Shown here piece after piece: positions 5,416-10,145 of a DNA stretch of 10,145 nt. The notes beneath the pieces are model-generated. The model had not been told where the DNA came from. It saw nothing but the letters and a program-made list of their open reading frames with translations, and did not search any database. Source of the stretch: an uncultured Dehalococcoidia bacterium (GTDB lineage: Bacteria > Chloroflexota > Dehalococcoidia > Dehalococcoidales > UBA3254); contig CAITCX010000482.1 in the NCBI GenBank assembly GCA_903890885.1, positions 1 through 10,145 of the forward strand, written 5' to 3'. Positions within the stretch are counted from its first letter, which is position 1. Every line of letters begins with the position of its first letter. Both the position numbers and the translations under genes were made by a program.

Positions 5416-6786
5416 TTAAGCTTGAGCAATTTCTCCGGATTTCCAGGCTACTGAACCCTCAGTGATAGGTTCTCCTGCCAGCTTGGCTGCCAGTGTTGCT
5501 TTAAGCGCTGATATAGGGATACGAATCTGAGTCATACTATCGCGCTCGCGTACGGTAACCTGATTGTCTTCAATCGACTGGAAGTCTACTGTCACACAGA
5601 ATGGCGTGCCTATTTCATCCTGGCGGCGGTACCGGCGACCGATGCTCTGGGTATCATCATATTGAACAACCCAATTTGAACGCAGATCGTTAAATATTGA
5701 ACGGGCCAGGCTGGCTAATGGCTCCTTTTTACTCAGAGGCAGTATGGCAGCTTTGACCGGTGCAATGCGTGGGTTGAAGCGCAGGATAACTCTCTCCTCG
5801 CCATCGGCCGTATCCTCATCATATGCATCGCAAAGAAAAGCCAAAACTCCGCGGTCAACTCCGGCTGACGGCTCAATCACATAGGGTAAATAATGTTCTT
5901 TGGTCTCATCGTCGTTATAATTCAGGGTTTTTCCTGACGCGTTGGAATGCTGGGTGAGGTCATAATCGCCTCGACTGGCAACACCTTCCAACTCGCCCCA
6001 GCCCATGGGGAAGAGAAATTGGATATCAGAGCAGGCCAGAGCATAATGAGCCAACTCTTCTTTGCAATGCTGGCGCAGCATAAGATGTTCTTTTTTTATG
6101 CCCATTTTCAAATACCAGTTGAAACGCTCATTGACCCAGTATTCAAACCACTTTTCCTGAGTGCCTGGTTTTACAAAATACTCAATCTCCATCTGTTCAA
6201 ATTCACGATCGCGGAAGATAAAATTACCAGTAGTGATCTCGTTGCGGAAAGACCGTCCGGTCTGGGCGATACCGAAAGGCAGCTTTTTACGGCTAGATGT
6301 GACCACATTCTGAAAGTTGACGAACATGCCCTGGGCGGTTTCCGGCCTCAGGTAAACCACGGCAGCGGTATCCTCTACCGGACCCATAAAAGTCTTGAAC
6401 ATCATATTAAACTGGCGGGGATCTGTTAATTCACCACCGCAAGCTGGACATTTCTGCTCGGTTAGCTCATCTGCTCGCCACCTCTTCTGACAGGCTTTAC
6501 ATTCTACCAGGGGATCATGAAAGTTCTTGATGTGGCCGCTGGCTACCCAGACTTGAGGATGCATCAAAATAGAGGTCTCGATTCCCACCATGTCATCACG
6601 GCTTTGCACCATGTCCTTCCACCAGGCGTCTTTGATATTACGCTTGAGTTCCACACCCAGCGGACCAAAATCCCAGCAACTGGCCAGGCCACCGTATATT
6701 TCGCTGCTCTGAAATACGAATCCCCTCCGGCGGCACAGGGATACGATTTTATCCATTGTCACTTTATTTAAATTCGCTTCAGCCAT
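5416..6786 (-). CDS. glyQS: Glycyl-tRNA synthetase, dimeric (alpha2) type
   Basis: Class II synthetase charging tRNA-Gly. At 456 residues it is the single-chain type (also named glyS in many genomes), not the separate GlyQ and GlyS. Seen: the N-terminal EIYGGLASCWDFGPLG (29-44); a zinc-knuckle pair CxxC at 96/99 and 113/116; motif 2 with RSFRNE around 178-183 and FRDREFEQMEIEYF; motif 3 with GVDRG (309-313); and an anticodon-binding domain from about RIAPVKAAILPL (340-351) to near residue 440. The ATG at 6786 has GAGGAG 9 nt upstream; an upstream in-frame TTG at 6810 lacks support. It follows pabC by 125 nt and is followed at once by the nuclease gene. No T-box leader is visible upstream. Confidence 0.95.
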   Translation of the reverse strand: MAEANLNKVTMDKIVSLCRRRGFVFQSSEIYGGLASCWDFGPLGVELKRNIKDAWWKDMVQSRDDMVGIETSILMHPQVWVASGHIKNFHDPLVECKACQKRWRADELTEQKCPACGGELTDPRQFNMMFKTFMGPVEDTAAVVYLRPETAQGMFVNFQNVVTSSRKKLPFGIAQTGRSFRNEITTGNFIFRDREFEQMEIEYFVKPGTQEKWFEYWVNERFNWYLKMGIKKEHLMLRQHCKEELAHYALACSDIQFLFPMGWGELEGVASRGDYDLTQHSNASGKTLNYNDDETKEHYLPYVIEPSAGVDRGVLAFLCDAYDEDTADGEERVILRFNPRIAPVKAAILPLSKKEPLASLARSIFNDLRSNWVVQYDDTQSIGRRYRRQDEIGTPFCVTVDFQSIEDNQVTVRERDSMTQIRIPISALKATLAAKLAGEPITEGSVAWKSGEIAQA

Positions 6787-6830
6787 TAAACCTTTCTCCT
6801 CGTTAATCAAACCCGAAATACCAGATCAAC

Positions 6831-6858
6831 ATACTATTGAACACTAAAAGTACCTCAA
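6831..6858 (-). promoter_or_regulatory. Possible promoter of glyQS-sbcD
   Basis: On the minus strand, TTGAGG (6858-6853) and TAGTAT (6836-6831) are 16 nt apart, each 4/6 to consensus. This would start a transcript about 40 nt before the ATG at 6786. The match is modest; read-through from the pab genes is also possible. Confidence 0.3.
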
Positions 6859-6859
6859 G

Positions 6860-6918
6860 CCACTAAGAAATTGTAGCTGAAAATGGGGATACAATGCAAA
6901 GAAGAGAGGCCTTAGTGG
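6860..6918. other. Nested inverted repeats at the pabC/glyQS junction
   Basis: CCACTAAG (6860-6867) is the exact complement of CTTAGTGG (6911-6918), and inside it ATTGTA (6870-6875) pairs with TACAAT (6890-6895). The outer right arm overlaps the pabC stop codon. On the minus strand the inner stem is followed by TTTCTT, so it may act as a weak terminator or attenuator between pabC and glyQS. Confidence 0.35.
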
Positions 6919-7769
6919 ATCTCTTTGTTGACTAGTGCTCGATAGCCTGCCGTTAAAATTCTCGTGATCCTTCCAGGATTACCGGTACCTATGATCTTAT
7001 CGCCCACCGCTGTTACCGGCATCAGTTCCATTATCGAATTGGTTATAAAAACCTCTGCGGCTGAAAACATTTCTGAGGGGATAATATTGGTCTCCATTAC
7101 TGTTATGCCGCTTTCAACCGCTAGCTTTAAAACGACCGCTCTGGTGATTCCGGGTAAGATGCCTGTTTCCAGGTGGGGGGTTTTTAACTGATTATCGTCA
7201 ACAATAAAAATGTTGCTACTAGCAGTTTCAGCCACCCTTTCTTTCTCATTCAGAACTATTGCATCCTGACAACCAGAATCCAGGGCTTCCTTCCGGATAA
7301 GTAGACTTTCCATGTAATTGGCGGTCTTCATGCCAGCCAACACAGACCGACTGCTGCGATGAAAAGCCGAAATAATTACCTTGTAACCTTTTTCGTACAC
7401 TTCTGCTGAAAAAGGAGTATAGTTAACTGCTTTAATGAGAAGGGTTGGATTTTTACAAGACTGAACATCCGGGACAGTGCCTCCTTCTCCTGAGGTAACA
7501 TACACGCGTACCCGGGCTTCCGAAAGCTGATTTGCACTGATGGTTTCACCAACTGCCTCTTTTATGGTTGCAATCTTTACAGCTATTCCCAATTTTTCTG
7601 CTGATGTATTAAGGCGTTTAAGATGATCATCGAGGCGGAATACTTTACCTTTATATGCCCTCATAGTTTCAAAAATGCCGTATCCATATAAGAAGCCATA
7701 ATCGTTGACCAAAATATTAGCTTCACTTAAAGGCAAAAAGGATCCATTTAAATATACGATTTCATCCAT
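6912..7769 (-). CDS. pabC: Aminodeoxychorismate lyase (fold-type IV PLP enzyme)
   Basis: Pyridoxal-phosphate enzyme releasing pyruvate from 4-amino-4-deoxychorismate to give p-aminobenzoate. At 285 residues it has typical length. Fold-type IV marks: VYLNGSFLPLSEA near the start, DYGFLYGYGIFETMRAYKG (23-41), the PLP lysine in GMKTANYMES (Lys148), ERVAETASSNIFIV (177-190, with Glu181), and ETGILPGITR (201-210). Sequence alone cannot separate it cleanly from branched-chain or D-amino acid aminotransferases; the pabB-pabA context makes PabC much the best call. The start is put at the ATG at 7769 (MDEIVYLNG), 2 nt after the pabA TAA. An ATG at 7787 inside pabA adds six residues and has a poorly spaced GGAG. 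Confidence 0.85.
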   Translation of the reverse strand: MDEIVYLNGSFLPLSEANILVNDYGFLYGYGIFETMRAYKGKVFRLDDHLKRLNTSAEKLGIAVKIATIKEAVGETISANQLSEARVRVYVTSGEGGTVPDVQSCKNPTLLIKAVNYTPFSAEVYEKGYKVIISAFHRSSRSVLAGMKTANYMESLLIRKEALDSGCQDAIVLNEKERVAETASSNIFIVDDNQLKTPHLETGILPGITRAVVLKLAVESGITVMETNIIPSEMFSAAEVFITNSIMELMPVTAVGDKIIGTGNPGRITRILTAGYRALVNKEIH

Positions 7770-7771
7770 TT

Positions 7772-8356
7772 TTAATTCTCGGACCATTCTCCATAGCGGT
7801 ATGCCAGAAAATTTTTTAAAATCTGGTGTCCGGCGCCTGTCATGATTGATTCAGGGTGAAACTGGACACCTTCTACCGTATACACACGGTGACGTATTCC
7901 CATTATAACTCCGTTGCTGGAAGCCGTAATTTCCAATTGTGTGGCTAACTCATCGAGTTCTACGACCAATGAATGATAACGCCCCCCCTCGAATGGATTG
8001 GGTATATTCGCATATATTCTTTTTCCGTCATGGTAAATCCGAGAGCTTTTTCCATGGATTGGCAAGCGGGCATGTGTCACTTTCCCGCCGTATATTTCGC
8101 CAATGCACTGGTGCCCCAGGCACACTCCCAGAATAGGAACCTTGCCACCAAAGCAGCGGACTACATCGTTAGAAATACCGGCTTCCCGTGGAGTACAGGG
8201 GCCGGGTGAAATGACAATGTGGGAAGGCCCTATTGCGTCGATGCCGGCCAGTGTAATTTGGTCGTTACGTACAACCAGCGGTTCCTCTCCCAATTCACCC
8301 AGGTACTGGGCCAAATTATAAACAAAGGAATCGAAATTATCAATAACCAGTATCAT
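7772..8356 (-). CDS. pabA: Aminodeoxychorismate/anthranilate synthase glutamine amidotransferase subunit
   Basis: Class I glutamine amidotransferase that supplies ammonia to PabB. At 194 residues it is the usual length. Seen: MILVIDNFDSFVYNLAQYLG at the N-terminus, the oxyanion loop ISPGPCTP (49-56), the nucleophile elbow GVCLGHQ with Cys79, and FHPES with His167 and Glu169, completing the triad. Identical chemistry serves TrpG, and in some bacteria one protein serves both PABA and tryptophan synthesis; linkage to PIKGT-type pabB and to pabC argues for PABA. The ATG at 8356 lies 4 nt after the pabB stop, with GGAAAG 8 nt upstream. The longer reading from 8374 would overlap pabB and is less family-like. 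Confidence 0.92.
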   Translation of the reverse strand: MILVIDNFDSFVYNLAQYLGELGEEPLVVRNDQITLAGIDAIGPSHIVISPGPCTPREAGISNDVVRCFGGKVPILGVCLGHQCIGEIYGGKVTHARLPIHGKSSRIYHDGKRIYANIPNPFEGGRYHSLVVELDELATQLEITASSNGVIMGIRHRVYTVEGVQFHPESIMTGAGHQILKNFLAYRYGEWSEN

Positions 8357-8360
8357 AAAA

Positions 8361-9779
8361 CTAGCTTTCCTCATTAAGCGCTCTGAACAAGGCCTGGCCT
8401 TTTATCAGAGTCTCCTGATATTCAGCTTCGGGATCGGAATCGTAGACTACCGCACCGCCCAACTGGAAGTAAGCTTTATTGCCTTTAATCAGAAAGGAGC
8501 GAATAATAATATTGAGATCAAGATCGCCATCAAAACTCAAATAGCCGATGCTGCCGGTATAGAGGCTTCTGCGTGTCGGCTCAAGTTCGTCGATAATTTC
8601 CATTGAGCGTATCTTGGGAGCACCTGTAATTGAACCACCCGGAAACGTAGCCTTCAACAAATCTATGCGAGTGACCTCCTTTCTTAACCGGCCTACCACC
8701 GTAGAGGTAAGATGAAAAACCGAGGGATACTTTTCCAGAACGGCCAATTCGGTTACTTTAATAGAGCCGTATCGGCATACCCTGCCCAGGTCGTTCCGCT
8801 CTAAGTCAACTATCATCATATTTTCTGCCCGATCTTTAACGCTGTTCAGTAGCCAGGCGGAGTTTAACTCATCTTCCTCCTGGTTTTTACCCCGGCGTAT
8901 GGTTCCCTTAATCGGTCTGGTCTCGACCCTGTCCCCTTGCAAGCGCAGAAATCTCTCCGGTGAGGAACTGGCAATGACGACCTCATCAAAATTTAAATAT
9001 GCGGCAAATGGCGCAGGATTTACCTTGCGCAAACGGCGGTATAACTCGAACGGAGTAACATCGATTTCGGTTTCGTAACGCTGGGAAATATTTACTTCGA
9101 AAATATCGCCCTCAATAATATAACTGCGGGCTTTTTCAACTGCCCGTACATAGGCTTCATGGGAAAAATTGCTTTTAAGAGCGGCCATTTTTTCATGATC
9201 ACTGATTTGGGCTGGCAATCTTGAAAAAACTTTGAGTCTCTTTTTAAATTCATCCAGTCTCTCTTTAGCTCTGGCCGCCCTCGAGGATTGGCCATTCTCC
9301 GGGAAACCAGTTGATACCAGGTAAGCCAGTTTGGCCTGATTATCGTAAATCAGCATGATATCGTAAAAACCAAAGTGACTTTCAGGCAGTTGCAGATCGT
9401 CTATAGCTTTGGATGGCAGACGTTCAATCAAGCGACCGAGATCATAACTTAGATATCCTACCGCTCCTCCGTTACAGGGGAGTTGTAAGTCATCTTTTTC
9501 CAGATGATAACTTTCCAGATAGCGGCCTATCTCCTCAAAAGGGTTACCTTTAAATTTTGTCTCGCCGCTGGCTTTTTTAATCGTGATATCTTCTCCGCGG
9601 GAAATAATAATCATAAAGGGAGAATACCCCATCAATGAATACCGACCTAATTTTTGCGGATCCATAGCGCTGTCCAGGAAAAAACTGTCGGCATCACCTT
9701 TGATACATTCGAAAAGTTCAAGAGGAGATAATGTTGTTTCTAAAGCTTCTACCATGGGTAGTTTTAATGTATCGATCAT
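8361..9779 (-). CDS. pabB: Aminodeoxychorismate synthase component I
   Basis: Chorismate-binding enzyme that adds ammonia from PabA to chorismate to form 4-amino-4-deoxychorismate. At 472 residues it has full length: N-terminal domain with FLDSAMDPQKLGRYSLMGYSP (34-54), then the chorismate-binding domain from about 205, including EGDIFEVNISQR (233-244), SSSPERFL (271-278 region), ETRPIKGT (286-293), MIVDLERNDLGR and FPGGSITGAPKI (379-390). Lys291 in PIKGT is the lysine that distinguishes PabB from anthranilate synthase, where Ala (PIAGT) is found; this is the main reason for not calling TrpE. The ATG at 9779 has no ribosome binding site, but TAAAAT lies 6 nt upstream, suggesting a leaderless transcript. 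It is first in pabB-pabA-pabC, with 4 and 2 nt gaps. Confidence 0.93.
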   Translation of the reverse strand: MIDTLKLPMVEALETTLSPLELFECIKGDADSFFLDSAMDPQKLGRYSLMGYSPFMIIISRGEDITIKKASGETKFKGNPFEEIGRYLESYHLEKDDLQLPCNGGAVGYLSYDLGRLIERLPSKAIDDLQLPESHFGFYDIMLIYDNQAKLAYLVSTGFPENGQSSRAARAKERLDEFKKRLKVFSRLPAQISDHEKMAALKSNFSHEAYVRAVEKARSYIIEGDIFEVNISQRYETEIDVTPFELYRRLRKVNPAPFAAYLNFDEVVIASSSPERFLRLQGDRVETRPIKGTIRRGKNQEEDELNSAWLLNSVKDRAENMMIVDLERNDLGRVCRYGSIKVTELAVLEKYPSVFHLTSTVVGRLRKEVTRIDLLKATFPGGSITGAPKIRSMEIIDELEPTRRSLYTGSIGYLSFDGDLDLNIIIRSFLIKGNKAYFQLGGAVVYDSDPEAEYQETLIKGQALFRALNEES

Positions 9780-9785
9780 AGTTCG

Positions 9786-9791
9786 ATTTTA
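9786..9791 (-). promoter_or_regulatory. -10-like box directly before pabB (possible leaderless start)
   Basis: On the minus strand TAAAAT (5/6 to consensus) ends 6 nt before the pabB ATG at 9779, which has no upstream ribosome binding site. No good -35 is seen at normal spacing; TTGCTG lies 21 nt away. Transcription would begin at or next to the ATG. Confidence 0.35.
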
Positions 9792-9870
9792 CCCAAATTA
9801 GATTTATTTAGCCAGCAACCGCAAAAAACCTGGATTTCCCTTATTAACTTCGTTTTCAGCCAAAATCAGC

Positions 9871-9910
9871 AACAATAATAAAAGCTTGCGTTTGGTTGTT
9901 TTCGCAAGCT
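9871..9910 (-). terminator. Intrinsic terminator of the rubredoxin-domain gene
   Basis: AGCTTGCG (9883-9890) pairs perfectly with CGCAAGCT (9903-9910) over a 12-nt loop. On the minus strand the stem is followed by TTTATTATTGTT, a T-rich tail. It lies 30 nt past the rubredoxin stop codon and separates that gene from pabB. Confidence 0.7.
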
Positions 9911-9940
9911 CATATTATTTTCAATAATCCTGAAATACGG

Positions 9941-10145
9941 TTATTCCAACTTTCTAAACTGGCTCTTATCCGCTCCGCAGACCGGGCAGGACCAATCCGC
10001 CTTAATGGCCTCGAAGGGCGTTCCCGCCTTGATACCGTTATCGATGTCACCCACTGCCGGATCGTAGATATAACCGCAGACCCCGCATTTATATTTGGGG
10101 GTAATAGGAGAAGCAGTTTGAGGTTGAGATGGTTTGGCCTCTTGA
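9941..10145 (-). CDS. Rubredoxin domain at the C-terminus of a longer protein (N-terminal part outside window)
   Basis: The visible 67 residues end in a complete rubredoxin domain: YKCGVCGYIYDP, then KAGTPFEAIKADWSCPVCGADKSQF, with both CxxC pairs that hold a single iron. It transfers electrons at low potential in the cytoplasm, typically to rubrerythrin, superoxide reductase or flavodiiron proteins. In front of the domain is a Gln/Pro/Ser/Ala-rich stretch (QEAKPSQPQTASPITP) that contains no ATG, GTG or TTG codon in frame, so the protein starts to the right of the window. Free rubredoxins usually begin within a few residues of the first cysteine, so this looks like a linker to another domain. 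A flavin-reductase-rubredoxin fusion is the most familiar arrangement, but the partner cannot be seen. A terminator follows. Confidence 0.9.
   Translation of the reverse strand, partial: QEAKPSQPQTASPITPKYKCGVCGYIYDPAVGDIDNGIKAGTPFEAIKADWSCPVCGADKSQFRKLE

Noticed and set aside
5947..6429. A 160-codon plus-strand open frame opposite glycyl-tRNA synthetase
   Set aside because: It lies antisense to the conserved class II catalytic domain and its translation resembles no protein family; it is a reading-frame shadow.
6787..6911. A T-box leader upstream of glycyl-tRNA synthetase
   Set aside because: The 125-nt gap is too short for a usual T-box and I see no T-box core or antiterminator/terminator pair.
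8361..9779. Anthranilate synthase (trpE, trpG) as an alternative name for the first two pab genes
   Set aside because: PIKGT with the PabB-specific lysine and linkage to a pabC-type lyase favour PABA synthesis; no trpD, trpC, trpB or trpA neighbour is present.
1..10145. CRISPR arrays, tRNAs, rRNAs, transposases or phage genes
   Set aside because: No regularly spaced repeats, tRNA-like folds or mobile-element proteins were found on reading both strands.

Overview
The window most likely comes from an anaerobic bacterium of the Chloroflexota, probably the Dehalococcoidia. The best clues are a 47-residue DUF5679 protein of a type I associate with that phylum, an aconitase-family pair next to an NAD-type isocitrate dehydrogenase, a rubredoxin domain, and moderate GC with mixed start signals. 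This placement is inference from protein character, not a database match. No tRNA, rRNA, CRISPR array, insertion sequence or phage gene was seen.

Layout, left to right. (1) Positions 1-2161, minus strand: a tight operon, large then small subunit of a LeuC/LeuD-type hydro-lyase, then the N-terminal part of an isocitrate/homoisocitrate dehydrogenase cut by the left edge. Zero and 17 bp separate the genes, and a good promoter lies at 2211-2240. (2) 2162-2508: a non-coding stretch with several inverted repeats. (3) 2509-2652, minus: the DUF5679 zinc-ribbon protein, with a very strong ribosome binding site and its own promoter. (4) 2653-2892: a divergent regulatory region with three inverted repeats. 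(5) 2893-4128, plus: three small unrecognised envelope genes (a secreted or lipoprotein beta-domain protein, a single-span membrane protein with an outer domain, and a C-terminally anchored small membrane protein). They form a plus-strand island among minus-strand housekeeping genes. (6) 4175-6786, minus: glycyl-tRNA synthetase followed 2 nt later by an SbcD/Mre11-type nuclease subunit. (7) 6912-9779, minus: pabB-pabA-pabC, a complete set for making p-aminobenzoate from chorismate for folate. (8) 9941-10145, minus: the C-terminal end of a protein finishing in a rubredoxin domain, followed by the window's clearest terminator.

Together, the left operon probably converts citrate (or a homologue) through the aconitate-type intermediate to the 2-hydroxy acid and then oxidatively decarboxylates it to the 2-oxo acid, i.e. 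2-oxoglutarate supply in an incomplete TCA cycle. The pab genes feed folate. The rubredoxin protein is a low-potential electron carrier or part of an oxygen-defence reductase. Most of the window is ordinary core metabolism. The parts worth a second look are the specificity loop of the small hydro-lyase subunit, the three-gene envelope island with its tandem hairpins and upstream mini-ORF, the structured non-coding stretch at 2297-2429, apparent leaderless starts, and the fused rubredoxin domain.
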